Source: Candidatus Krumholzibacteriia bacterium (GTDB taxonomy: Bacteria > Krumholzibacteriota > Krumholzibacteriia > LZORAL124-64-63). From it: a stretch of 32,363 bases of DNA. A program made the translations under genes and the position numbers. The notes beneath the pieces were generated by a model. That model was given only the letters and a program-made list of their open reading frames with translations, made no database searches and was not told the origin of the DNA. The DNA lies in the NCBI GenBank assembly GCA_030592845.1, contig JAUVII010000016.1, positions 1-32,363 of the forward strand, given 5' to 3'. Shown here piece after piece: positions 1 to 8,103 of this stretch (positions are counted from its first letter, which is position 1; the number at the start of each line of letters is the position of its first letter).

Positions 1-2275
1 CCAGGAATTCCCCGGCCGCCATCAGGAACATGCCGCCGATGCTGGCACCGTGGTTCCCGTCCACCTGGCAGTTCTCGACCACACCGGTGGCGGACATCGC
101 ATAGATCCCGCCCCCGATATTTCCGGAAGTATTCCCGCCTATCCTGGTATTTCGCAGGGCCAGGTTTGTGCCGGTGGCCTCAATTCCGCCTCCGCTTCCG
201 CTGCCGCCGGTATTATTGACCAGCCGCGTATTGTTCATTTCCAGGCGGCCGCCTTCGGCGAAAATGGCGCCGCCGCCGCTGATCGCCTCATTGCCTTCCA
301 CCAGAACCCCGTCGAGGATGACCTGTCCCTGTGACATGGCCAGGGCACCACCCTTGAAGCAGTTGGTTCCGCCGGTCACGCTTCCCCCGTTGATGGTCAA
401 GGTTCCCCCGTCGACGAAGAAGGCGGCCCCGTGATAATTCTCGAGGATTTCACTGTTCCTGTTGGCGGAAAAACCGCAATCCGTAAACGTGGCGTCCGCG
501 GTCCCGAATACTCCGACCGCGCCGCCGCTGCTGGCTATGTTGCCGGTGAATTCACAATTTTCCACGGTGGGCGACCCGTCGATGATGCAGATGGCCCCGC
601 CAAACCCGATACCCGTCCCGGCAGCGGCCCGGTTGTTGTCGAAGACGCAGTTGCGGATGGTCGGTGAAGCGCCCAGAATGTAGATGGCGCCACCGTGTTG
701 GCCGTTTGAGGGCAGGGTCGTATTGCCACCGTAACAATCATGGAACACGATGTTTTCGACGCTGCCGTAATCTCCCGACCCCCCGTAGAACCGCATACAG
801 GAATTCCCGCTCTGCAGGCGGGTCGGATAAGTCTGAAGATCCTGAACGCTGAAGGTCGGGTCCCAGGACCCGCGGATCTTGACGGTTGTGCTGACGGTCA
901 CATTACCGATGTAATTGCCGCCCGCCACCAGGACGGTGTCCGTACCGGTGCAGGCACTGACCGCCGCGCCAATGGTGTGGGCCGCCGTTCCCGGCGTCTC
1001 GTAGGGCGGCGTATTGCTGCCGGCCGTTGAAACGTAACGGGTCTTGTGGCCGATGATGGTCATCCGCTTTTCGGTAAAGTCGTACCCTGTTTCGGTTCCG
1101 GAACTTGGCATGATGACCAGGCTCGCGAAGTTGGTCCCCATGTTGGGCACCATCCAGGAATAGGAGCCCGTGTTGGGGACGTTTTCCTCGATCAGGATAT
1201 CATGACAATACCCATCGACCCCCATCCAGAAATCCATCGTTCCAACCGGGTCACCCGTGGTGATCCAGGTCACATCCACGGGCTGATCCCCATACAGCGG
1301 TGTATCGCCCAGACTTTCGTCCAGGATGATGGCCACCGGTGGTTCGGCGTACTGAAGCTGCGTGACGCTGGTGCCCACTGAGGCCGCGCCGTAGGCGATC
1401 CAGATGTAACCGCCCTCGCCAAAATCCGAACCCCAGCTGTTCTTGATGAGCCAGGCGCCGGCGCCATCGCAACTGCGGTCGTCGTAACCCACGATCAAAA
1501 CCAGATGATTGGTTCCATGGCCGGGTACGTCGAAACACCCACCGCCATAGGCCTCGAATTCCGGACCGGCATCGACGGCCGTACAGACCGGGCCGTACTG
1601 GAGAGCCGCCTTGATCTGATCGACATCGTTGCTGATGTGGTTGTAGCCGGTGATGGTCCCGTACTTGAGAAAATCGTCCTGGGTGCAGGGCGCGGCCGGA
1701 GGATCCAGGCCCACGTAGGGAGCACAGTTTTCCAGGACGGCTCCGTATTGCTGAAAGACGTAATAGGAAGCCGTGGCCCACCCGCCGTTGCATCCCGCGC
1801 CGTACGGATTGCAGGAAACGGACTGCTGTTCGGAGAGGTCGGTATCCTTTCCGTAATAGATCTTGATGAAGGCTTCCATCTCGGCGGTCGCCGCAAAGGC
1901 CCAGCAGGATCCACACGACCCCTGGCTCTTGACGGAAGTAATCCCCCCGATATCCCGCCAGTTGAGGGAGGCCGGCAGACCGTCTTTGTCGATGGGGTAG
2001 ATCTTCAGATGCTGATCCAGTTCCCGCTGGTAACCGGGAGGCGGGTTGTAACCGCGCAGATTGGACCTCTCATCCTCGGTCAGGGTGCTGATGAAGTGGT
2101 CATCGACCTGGAAATTCCATCCGTTCCGGTCGATCTGACGTTGCAGATCCAGAATATCGGGGGCATCCTGGGCGAGGGTGGACAATGGTGCCACCGCTGC
2201 CAGGGCGATGCAGCAAATCAGGAAAAACCGGCCCAGGGGGCCCGTGGTGTCTTTGATGGATTGCAACTTCAGCAT
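1..2275 (-). CDS. Secreted papain-family (C1A) cysteine peptidase with Ig-like segment and beta-helix repeats, 3' end outside window
   Basis: The reading frame is open from an ATG at 2275 to the left edge (758 codons, no stop), so the C-terminus is missing. Residues 1-35 form a signal peptide ending near LSTLAQ. A short prosegment follows (about 36-100), then a C1A peptidase core with all active-site residues visible: oxyanion Gln118 and nucleophile Cys124 in SQGSCGSCWAFA, His257 in GTNHLVLIVGYD, and Asn279 in KNSWGSDFGEGGY. From about 310 there is an Ig-like segment resembling the Kre9/Knh1-type domain of secreted proteins. From about 420 to the edge, Gly/Asn-rich repeats with spaced phrases such as SPTIRNCVFDNN and SPTVENCEFTGN indicate a right-handed parallel beta-helix. 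GGAGG abuts the ATG. An in-frame TTG at 2266 has better Shine-Dalgarno spacing, so the start may be three codons later. It is probably an exported or surface-attached protease. The substrate is unknown. Confidence 0.9.
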   Translation of the reverse strand, partial: MLKLQSIKDTTGPLGRFFLICCIALAAVAPLSTLAQDAPDILDLQRQIDRNGWNFQVDDHFISTLTEDERSNLRGYNPPPGYQRELDQHLKIYPIDKDGLPASLNWRDIGGITSVKSQGSCGSCWAFAATAEMEAFIKIYYGKDTDLSEQQSVSCNPYGAGCNGGWATASYYVFQQYGAVLENCAPYVGLDPPAAPCTQDDFLKYGTITGYNHISNDVDQIKAALQYGPVCTAVDAGPEFEAYGGGCFDVPGHGTNHLVLIVGYDDRSCDGAGAWLIKNSWGSDFGEGGYIWIAYGAASVGTSVTQLQYAEPPVAIILDESLGDTPLYGDQPVDVTWITTGDPVGTMDFWMGVDGYCHDILIEENVPNTGSYSWMVPNMGTNFASLVIMPSSGTETGYDFTEKRMTIIGHKTRYVSTAGSNTPPYETPGTAAHTIGAAVSACTGTDTVLVAGGNYIGNVTVSTTVKIRGSWDPTFSVQDLQTYPTRLQSGNSCMRFYGGSGDYGSVENIVFHDCYGGNTTLPSNGQHGGAIYILGASPTIRNCVFDNNRAAAGTGIGFGGAICIIDGSPTVENCEFTGNIASSGGAVGVFGTADATFTDCGFSANRNSEILENYHGAAFFVDGGTLTINGGSVTGGTNCFKGGALAMSQGQVILDGVLVEGNEAISGGGAIFAEGGRLEMNNTRLVNNTGGSGSGGGIEATGTNLALRNTRIGGNTSGNIGGGIYAMSATGVVENCQVDGNHGASIGGMFLMAAGEFL

Positions 2276-2357
2276 CCTCCCATTTCTCTGCTACCTGAAA
2301 CTCCGGAATTGGGCGCACACGGGCACTTGGAGCGCCTTCAGGCTACCGATCCCCATT

Positions 2358-2386
2358 AATATACTAAATTGAATATCGGCAATCCA
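2358..2386 (-). promoter_or_regulatory. Possible sigma70-type promoter for the C1A peptidase gene
   Basis: The 177-bp gap between priA and the peptidase gene is conspicuously AT-rich. Reading the minus strand, TATATT (plus 2358-2363) is a 5/6 match to the -10 consensus. TGGATT (plus 2381-2386) lies 17 bp upstream, but it matches the -35 consensus at only three positions. A start here would give a leader of roughly 75-80 nt before the ATG. The -10 is good and the -35 is weak, so this is only a candidate. Confidence 0.3.
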
Positions 2387-2452
2387 TTTATCATTCTTGT
2401 CTGATTTATTTATTTTTTATCATTTTAGATTCTGGTGGTTTCATTTTTTGGC

Positions 2453-4495
2453 TCAATACATGGAAACCGGATCCACGTCGTGGACCACGTCCACCCCCCG
2501 GAATCCCTCTTTAAAGCTTCGCAGACACTCCGCCAGCCATTCCTTTTTCTTTTTTCCCAAGGTTCCCTTGATCAGGATCTGGAATCGATACCTGTCCTTG
2601 AGGCGCGGAAAAACCGCCGGTGCGGGCCCCAGAATGTCCATGCCGGGCCCCCCCAGGGTTGCACGAACGGCATCGGCGAGCTGACGCGCCCCTTCTTCAG
2701 TGTGCGCCAGGCGCCTCCCGCTGATCCCCAACCTGACCAGGCGTTTGAAAGGGGGATAACCCAGGGCCTTGCGCAGGGGAATCTCGGTTTCCAGAAAAGT
2801 GGCGTAGTCGTGATCGGCGGCGGCCAGGATGACTGGATCCTCGGGCCGCCAGGTCTGGAAGATGACCCGGCCCGCTTCGGTCCGCCCGGACCTGCCGGCC
2901 ACCTGGGTCAATAGCTGGAAGGACCGTTCGGCGGCACGGTAATCGGGCAGACCCAGGCCGTCGTCGGCCGCCAGGACACCCACCAGTCCCACCTTGGGGA
3001 AATGATGCCCCTTCGCCACCATCTGGGTCCCCACCAGGATGTCCGCCTCGCCCCGGGCAAAGGCGGTCAGAATGCGGCGATGGCTGCCGCGGCGCCGGGT
3101 GGTGTCGTGATCCAGACGAAGGATTTTCGCCTCCGGAAAATGGGCCTGCAGATTCAGCTCGACCTTTTCCGTTCCTCCCCCGGACGGCAGAAATTCCTGC
3201 CCCCCGCAGTCGGGGCAGGTGTCGGGAACCTGGCGCGTGAAATCGCAATAGTGGCACAGAAGCCGCCGCGGCCTCAGGTGGTAGGTCACCCCGATATCGC
3301 AGTTGGGGCACATGATCACTTCTCCGCAATCGATGCATTGCAGGACCCGTGCAAACCCCCGGCGATTGTAATAGAGAATGATCTGCCGGCCCTCTTCAAG
3401 CGTCGCGGCCATGGCTTCGGTCAGGGCCGGGGTGAACCCTTCCAGATTTCCCCCGCCCCGCATGTCCACCACTTCGACCTCAGGCAGGCTTCCGCCCATG
3501 CGGTCCGGGAGCTCCATCAACTGGAAGCGTCCCTCCAGGGCGTTGACCATGGATTCCAGATCCGGAGTGGCGGACCCCAGCATCACCACCGCCCTGGATT
3601 CCCTGGCCCGGACCAGGGCGGCATGGCGGGCGTGGTAACGCGGTTTTTCATCCTGTTTGAAGGAGGTTTCATGTTCCTCGTCAACGATAATGACCCCCAG
3701 ATCCCTGACCGGAGCGAACAGGGCGGACCGCGGTCCCACCACCACCTCGATCTCGCCGCGGGCGGCCATTTCATGCACGCGGCAGCGCTGGCCGGCCGAA
3801 AGTCCGCTGTGAATCGCGGCCACACGGTCGCCGAACCGGGCGGAGATCCGGGCCAGGGTTTGCGGGGTCAGGGCAATTTCCGGCAGAAGATAGATCGCCC
3901 CACGGCCGGCATCCAACGCCTGGGAGATGAGGTTGAGATAGACCTCGGTCTTGCCGCTGCCGGTCACCCCATGCAGCAAAAAAGCTCCAAAAACCCCGTC
4001 ATCCAGGACCTTGGACGCAGCCTCCACCGCCCTTTGTTGCGCTGGGGTCAAGGTGATGTTCTCGGGATCAACCACGGGATATTCGGGTTGGGGGGTTCCG
4101 GATCCTCCCTTCCGGGCGCGTGTCCCGGGAGAAGGCGGATGAAAGAGGGGCACAACTTCACCCAAAGGAAGGGCGTAATAGGAGGCCAACCAGCGGGCCA
4201 ACCCCAGACGATCGGCGGTGACCCGGTATTCGGGTGGCAAACAACGGATGACATCGCGCAGCTTGACCCCGTCTATTTCCCGGATGTCGGCAGCCAGTTC
4301 GGAGACACCCACCACCATCCCGATGACTTCACGCCGCCGGCCAAAGGGCACCACGACCAGGTCCCCCATCCGGATTTCAGGCAGGGACTCCCCTTCCGCT
4401 TCAGGCTGCCGCGGGAACCGATAGGAAAACACCTGCGCCAGGGGCACGGGCAGAACAATTTCAACCAACTGACACAAGGAAGCCTCAAACCCCAT
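2453..4495 (-). CDS. priA: Primosomal protein N' (PriA), 3'-to-5' replication-restart helicase
   Basis: This 680-residue protein is close to the usual PriA length. An N-terminal fork-DNA-binding region (VEIVLPVPLAQVFSYRFP) is followed by a superfamily 2 helicase core with Walker A GVTGSGKT at 176-183 and the DEEH box at 272-275. Eight cysteines between about 387 and 430 (CIDC, CPNC, CHYC, CPDC) are the paired zinc-binding motifs specific to PriA. Motif V/VI sequences such as VGTQMVAKGHHFPKVGLVGVL and QVAGRSGR follow. PriA recognises abandoned replication forks and reloads the replisome. The ATG at 4495 begins the canonical N-terminus, but no strong Shine-Dalgarno precedes it. The gene lies 99 bp downstream of a receiver gene in the same direction and could be read through from the signalling cluster. 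Nothing suggests a functional link to that cluster. Confidence 0.97.
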   Translation of the reverse strand: MGFEASLCQLVEIVLPVPLAQVFSYRFPRQPEAEGESLPEIRMGDLVVVPFGRRREVIGMVVGVSELAADIREIDGVKLRDVIRCLPPEYRVTADRLGLARWLASYYALPLGEVVPLFHPPSPGTRARKGGSGTPQPEYPVVDPENITLTPAQQRAVEAASKVLDDGVFGAFLLHGVTGSGKTEVYLNLISQALDAGRGAIYLLPEIALTPQTLARISARFGDRVAAIHSGLSAGQRCRVHEMAARGEIEVVVGPRSALFAPVRDLGVIIVDEEHETSFKQDEKPRYHARHAALVRARESRAVVMLGSATPDLESMVNALEGRFQLMELPDRMGGSLPEVEVVDMRGGGNLEGFTPALTEAMAATLEEGRQIILYYNRRGFARVLQCIDCGEVIMCPNCDIGVTYHLRPRRLLCHYCDFTRQVPDTCPDCGGQEFLPSGGGTEKVELNLQAHFPEAKILRLDHDTTRRRGSHRRILTAFARGEADILVGTQMVAKGHHFPKVGLVGVLAADDGLGLPDYRAAERSFQLLTQVAGRSGRTEAGRVIFQTWRPEDPVILAAADHDYATFLETEIPLRKALGYPPFKRLVRLGISGRRLAHTEEGARQLADAVRATLGGPGMDILGPAPAVFPRLKDRYRFQILIKGTLGKKKKEWLAECLRSFKEGFRGVDVVHDVDPVSMY

Positions 4496-4594
4496 GCGGA
4501 AATAAACGGTGGCCGGCTGAAAGGCCGGATCATCCAGGGGCGGATTCTACAGTGCCCGGATCACAGCGTCCATGTCGGAGAGGGATTGATTTGG

Positions 4595-4969
4595 CTAATC
4601 GCTGGGAACCCCGAGCAGTTCCAGAACGGCGTCGATGACCTTTTGGGGACTGAAGGGTTTGGTGATGTAGGCATCCGCTCCGGCCTCAAGGCCGGCGGCC
4701 CGGTCCTTTTTCCCGACCAGAGCCGTCAGCAGGATGACGGGGGTCGCGGAAGTGCGCTTATCCTCTTTCAGGGCCCGGCAGGTTTCCACTCCACCCTGGC
4801 CCGGCATCATGACATCCAGGATGATCAGGTCCGGAGCGGTTTCCACCGCCAGCTTGAAGGCCTCTTCCCCGTCCAGGGCGGAGACGACCAGGAACCCTTC
4901 GGCGTGAAGACTGAAATCGAGGATATTGCGGATGTTGTGTTCGTCGTCGGCTATCAGAACCTTGTACAA
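4595..4969 (-). CDS. Single-domain response regulator (CheY-like receiver)
   Basis: This 124-residue protein is a receiver domain only. The acidic pocket is Asp8/Asp9 (IADDE), the phospho-acceptor is Asp52 (LDVMMPG), the switch Thr is Thr82 (LLTA), and the conserved Lys is Lys104 (TKPF). There is no output domain. I chose the TTG at 4969 because AGAGG lies upstream at suitable spacing and the protein then begins directly with the first beta strand (YKVLIADDE). Another TTG at 4999, overlapping the kinase stop codon, would add ten residues but has no ribosome site. The gene follows the hybrid kinase/HD-GYP gene with 26 bp between them, so that kinase is the likely phosphodonor. It could act as a phosphorelay shuttle or by protein contact. 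The start is less certain than the function. Confidence 0.93.
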   Translation of the reverse strand: MYKVLIADDEHNIRNILDFSLHAEGFLVVSALDGEEAFKLAVETAPDLIILDVMMPGQGGVETCRALKEDKRTSATPVILLTALVGKKDRAAGLEAGADAYITKPFSPQKVIDAVLELLGVPSD

Positions 4970-4995
4970 GGCCGATCCTCTCGTTGTGCGTTGTT

Positions 4996-7605
4996 TCAAA
5001 CTTCGGCGAGCTCAGGCGCGCCGCGGTCAATGGCCAGACGATTGAGGTCGGCGGTAAAACCTTCCTTGGCCTGAAGATCAACGATGCGCCGGCGGCGCGC
5101 TTCGGTTTCAGCCAGGAAGACATCCGCCATGCGCGGACAGAACTCCCGCCCGATGCCGCCCCGGATCACGTTCAAGGCCTCGTCCAAATCCATTGCCGGA
5201 CGCCAGGGGCGAGGGCTCAAAAGTGATGAAAGCGTGTCGGCCAGCCTGATCAGGCGCGAACCCAGGGGAATCGCCTCTCCGGCCAGACCCACCGGATAAC
5301 CGGTTCCGTCGAAGTTTTCATGATGGTGCAGGATGAGCTGCCTGACCTTGGCGTTCAACTCGAGTGATTCCAGGATACCCAGACCCGCGTCCACGTGTTT
5401 TTCCACATGGTGCCGTTCCTCTTCATTCAGCCTGCCCGGCTTGCTCAGCACATTGGCGGGTACCGTGTCCAGGCCTACATCGTAGAACTGCAGCGAGAAG
5501 GCCAGGTGCTCCAGTTCGTCACCAGGCAGCATGACATTGCGGGCCGACGCGAGACAGATTTCCTGACAGACTTCCAACAGGCTTTCGTGACGCATGTGCC
5601 CGACCGCGGTGGTGGAACGCAGGGTATCGCGGATAGCCTCGAAATCGCGCGCGCCGTCCTGCCAGTTTTCGTACCGGGTCAGCAGGCGCGTCAGACGCGG
5701 CGCCAGCGACTCCAGGAAAACCTGATCGTCCGTGTCCAGGACCGTGCCGTCGACCTTGTTGTTGACCGAAATAATCCCAACCAGTTCTTCGCCATCCATC
5801 AGGGGGACGCAGAGCAACGAAGGGGTCGAGTAGCGCGGCTCGTTCAATTCGCGGCGGAAGCGGATGTCGCTGGTCAAATCGTTCACCAACAGGGTCTCCC
5901 CGGACTCCCAGACCCGGCCCGCGAAACCCGCGCCCTTGCGCACCCGGGCGCTTTGAACCACCGATTCCGGCAGGCCGATGGCCGCGCGGATCGTCAGGTG
6001 ATCCCCGCCGGGCTCGGGCACCATCAGGGTGGCCACCTGGATTCCCAGACTCTCGCTGACCCAGTGCATCAACCGCTGCACGAACTCGCCGGCTTCAAAA
6101 GGCAGGCTTGTCAGCGAAACAGGGTCGGCCGGCTGCAGAACCGCCGGGCGGCGAGGCAACAGGACGGTGATCCTCGTGCCCTGAGGCATGACGTTTTCCG
6201 CCCAGATCCTGCCGTCGTGGTGGACAACGATATCCTTGCAGATGGCCAGACCGACTCCCTGTCCATTGTGCCGCCGCGTAGCGGAGGAATCGACCTGGTA
6301 AAAACTCTCGAAGATGTCCCCCAGCTTGTCGGAGGGAATACCGATCCCTGAATCCTGGACGGTCAGGCAGACCGCGGTGCCTGTTTCCTGCAGTCCGACC
6401 CGCACTTCTCCCCCGTCCGGGGTGAACTTGAAGGCGTTGCCCACCAGATGGGTCAGCATCTGCTGGATCAGGAGCGGATCCAAAGGCAATTGGATGACCT
6501 CGGCGGCGGATTCCAGCGTAAACCTGATGTTCATCTTGCGGGCGCGGCTGTTCCAGGAATCCTCCAGGTGCTTCACCAGGGAGACAAGGTCGGTTTCCAC
6601 CTGCTTCAGGGAGGGGCGGCCGTTCTCCATTTGGCTCAGATCCAGGATATCGTTGATGATCCCCGTCAGCTTGACGCTCTCGTCGTGGATCACCTCCAGG
6701 AACTCGTCCAGGGATTCGGGAGCCATGGTGTCGAGATTTTTCTGCAGCAGTTCGGTGTAGGCGGATATGGAAGTCAGCGGGGTGCGCAGTTCATGGCTGA
6801 CGTTGGCCACGAAATTCTTCTTCATGTCCGCCAGGCTGTTCAACTTTTCCGAAGCGGCGGAAAGATCGGCGTTTTTCCTGGCCAGATGATCGTAGACATC
6901 GGCGGACTCGATGGCGGTGGTGGCCTGGTGGGTCAGGAATTCGAGCTGCCTGATGGAGGACGGATCCGGCACCAGTCCCGCTGCCGGTTCGGCCAGGTCG
7001 AGATAACCCACCACATCGCCCGCGGCCGAAGCCAATGGGGCGATCAACCTTTGGCCGGCCTGCCACTTGCGGGAATCCTGCAAAAGATCGAGACAGTGTC
7101 CCGCATCCCCGCGGGTTGCCGCCGCGTCGATAAGGTAGCAGTTGGAGTACCGGCATTCCTCCCGGCACATTTCGTCATAGTCCGAAGGCATGATCTGGGC
7201 CCCGGCCAGATTGGCCCGCTCTTCCTGGGCGATGCCAGCGAAGGACCGGGCCTCGAAGGCCTTGGTGGTATGGGACCAGAGATACAGGATGACCCGCCGG
7301 AAACCGGTGACTTCCTCCACCGCTTTGGCAACCTTGTCGGCCAGTTCCGGCAAACTCCTGGTGGCGTTGATCCGGGCCGACACGGCCAGGATGTTTTCCA
7401 GGGTCCTGGTCCGGCCGCGCAGGACTTCGGCTTTGACCTCCAGCCGTCGGCGGCCGGCCTTGATCCGCAACCACATCATGGCCGCCCACACGCCCACCGC
7501 CGTTACGGCCACCAACAGCACAACCACAGTCGCCGGAACCGATACGGCGGCGACCACACCCGTGAAGGGGGCGGCCGACGTTCCGATGGCGGCGGTCATC
7601 AACAT
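4996..7605 (-). CDS. Membrane sensor histidine kinase with two GAF domains and a C-terminal degenerate HD-GYP domain
   Basis: This 869-residue protein has an unusual order of domains. A transmembrane segment (about 18-46) and a linker coil are followed by GAF-1 (about 65-240) and HisKA with phospho-accepting His271 in VSHELRTPL. HATPase_c spans about 375-485 (N box Asn390, DSGIGIP at 418-424, GQGVGLAI at 448-455). GAF-2 lies at about 505-645, and an HD-GYP-type domain at about 665-830. The last keeps HHHENFDGTGYP (760-771) and the IPLGSRLIRLAD helix. However, the HD signature reads FYDVGLDTVP, with Tyr708 where family members have His and Leu in place of the Lys of HDIGK. c-di-GMP hydrolysis is therefore doubtful, and a binding or docking role is possible. 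GAF-1 carries Cys147, 151, 156 and 171. GAGG sits 9 nt before the ATG. Receiver genes flank it at 11 bp upstream and 26 bp downstream, which indicates a co-transcribed relay. Confidence 0.95.
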   Translation of the reverse strand: MLMTAAIGTSAAPFTGVVAAVSVPATVVVLLVAVTAVGVWAAMMWLRIKAGRRRLEVKAEVLRGRTRTLENILAVSARINATRSLPELADKVAKAVEEVTGFRRVILYLWSHTTKAFEARSFAGIAQEERANLAGAQIMPSDYDEMCREECRYSNCYLIDAAATRGDAGHCLDLLQDSRKWQAGQRLIAPLASAAGDVVGYLDLAEPAAGLVPDPSSIRQLEFLTHQATTAIESADVYDHLARKNADLSAASEKLNSLADMKKNFVANVSHELRTPLTSISAYTELLQKNLDTMAPESLDEFLEVIHDESVKLTGIINDILDLSQMENGRPSLKQVETDLVSLVKHLEDSWNSRARKMNIRFTLESAAEVIQLPLDPLLIQQMLTHLVGNAFKFTPDGGEVRVGLQETGTAVCLTVQDSGIGIPSDKLGDIFESFYQVDSSATRRHNGQGVGLAICKDIVVHHDGRIWAENVMPQGTRITVLLPRRPAVLQPADPVSLTSLPFEAGEFVQRLMHWVSESLGIQVATLMVPEPGGDHLTIRAAIGLPESVVQSARVRKGAGFAGRVWESGETLLVNDLTSDIRFRRELNEPRYSTPSLLCVPLMDGEELVGIISVNNKVDGTVLDTDDQVFLESLAPRLTRLLTRYENWQDGARDFEAIRDTLRSTTAVGHMRHESLLEVCQEICLASARNVMLPGDELEHLAFSLQFYDVGLDTVPANVLSKPGRLNEEERHHVEKHVDAGLGILESLELNAKVRQLILHHHENFDGTGYPVGLAGEAIPLGSRLIRLADTLSSLLSPRPWRPAMDLDEALNVIRGGIGREFCPRMADVFLAETEARRRRIVDLQAKEGFTADLNRLAIDRGAPELAEV

Positions 7606-7616
7606 ATCCGTCTACC

Positions 7617-8006
7617 TCAACGCGATCCCGAACGGATTTCCAGCATACGGGAAACCCTGGCCAGCAGTTTGGCGATGACAAACGGTTTTCTCATGAAGAG
7701 GTTGGCGCCCGCGTCCTTCATCCTTTGGCGTGTTTCATCATCCGACATGGCCGAAAGGGCGACGACGATGGTCTCGGAGTAGCTTTTATTCCGCCGGATG
7801 AGACGCGTGGCATCCACCCCGTCCAGCTTCGGCATCATGATGTCCATGATCACCACGTCCGGACGGAAAGTTGCCATCTTGTTCATACAGTCGATGCCGT
7901 CGGAGGCATTGGCTACCTCGTATCCCTCTTGTTCAAACATCTGGGCGAGCAGGGTCGAGATGGGCTTTTCGTCATCCACCACCAGAACCCTCGGAAAATC
8001 ATTCAT
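7617..8006 (-). CDS. Single-domain response regulator (CheY-like receiver)
   Basis: This 129-residue receiver has Asp11/Asp12 (VVDDE), phospho-acceptor Asp55 (IMDIMMPK), Ser85 at the switch position (ALSAMSD) and Lys107 (RKPF). No DNA-binding or enzymatic output domain follows. A strong GAGGAGAGG ribosome site precedes the ATG. The gene ends 11 bp before the hybrid kinase start, so the two are almost certainly translated from one mRNA. The sequence is clearly different from the other stand-alone receiver downstream of the kinase, so they are not recent duplicates. Possible roles are feeding or draining phosphate from the adjacent kinase, or controlling its HD-GYP or GAF modules by contact. 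Confidence 0.95.
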   Translation of the reverse strand: MNDFPRVLVVDDEKPISTLLAQMFEQEGYEVANASDGIDCMNKMATFRPDVVIMDIMMPKLDGVDATRLIRRNKSYSETIVVALSAMSDDETRQRMKDAGANLFMRKPFVIAKLLARVSRMLEIRSGSR

Positions 8007-8015
8007 TGCCTCTCC

Positions 8016-8099
8016 TCAAACACCGGAACCGAGGGGTCCGGCGATCGCGGGGACGTCGTTCAAAACGTCCTTGTTGTGCAGAACCCGGATGAACTCCAT
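8016..8099 (-). CDS. Possible 27-codon small ORF between two signalling genes
   Basis: An ATG-initiated ORF of 27 codons fills the gap between the receiver-GGDEF gene and the next receiver. It starts 4 nt after the upstream stop codon, and its TGA touches the Shine-Dalgarno of the downstream receiver. About three quarters of its third codon positions are G or C, as in the flanking real genes. The predicted peptide (MEFIRVLHNKDVL...) has no signal peptide and no recognisable motif. There is no ribosome site of its own, so translation would rely on reinitiation. It could be a real small protein, a coupling leader that carries ribosomes across the gap, or chance. Confidence 0.3.
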   Translation of the reverse strand: MEFIRVLHNKDVLNDVPAIAGPLGSGV

Positions 8100-8103
8100 C
8101 AGG

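Noticed and set aside
1505-2359. 284-codon plus-strand open frame opposite the papain-type peptidase
   Set aside because: The minus strand here encodes an intact C1A active site. The plus frame has no family features.
4508-4530. CCGGC/GCCGG stem downstream of the receiver gene as an intrinsic terminator
   Set aside because: The stem has only 5 bp with a 6-nt loop, and no T-run follows on the minus strand, so it does not qualify as a terminator.
3002-5074. 690-codon plus-strand open frame opposite priA and the first receiver gene
   Set aside because: It is antisense to well-identified genes. The translation is rich in Gly, Gln, His and Pro and has no domain, as expected for the complement of high-GC coding DNA.
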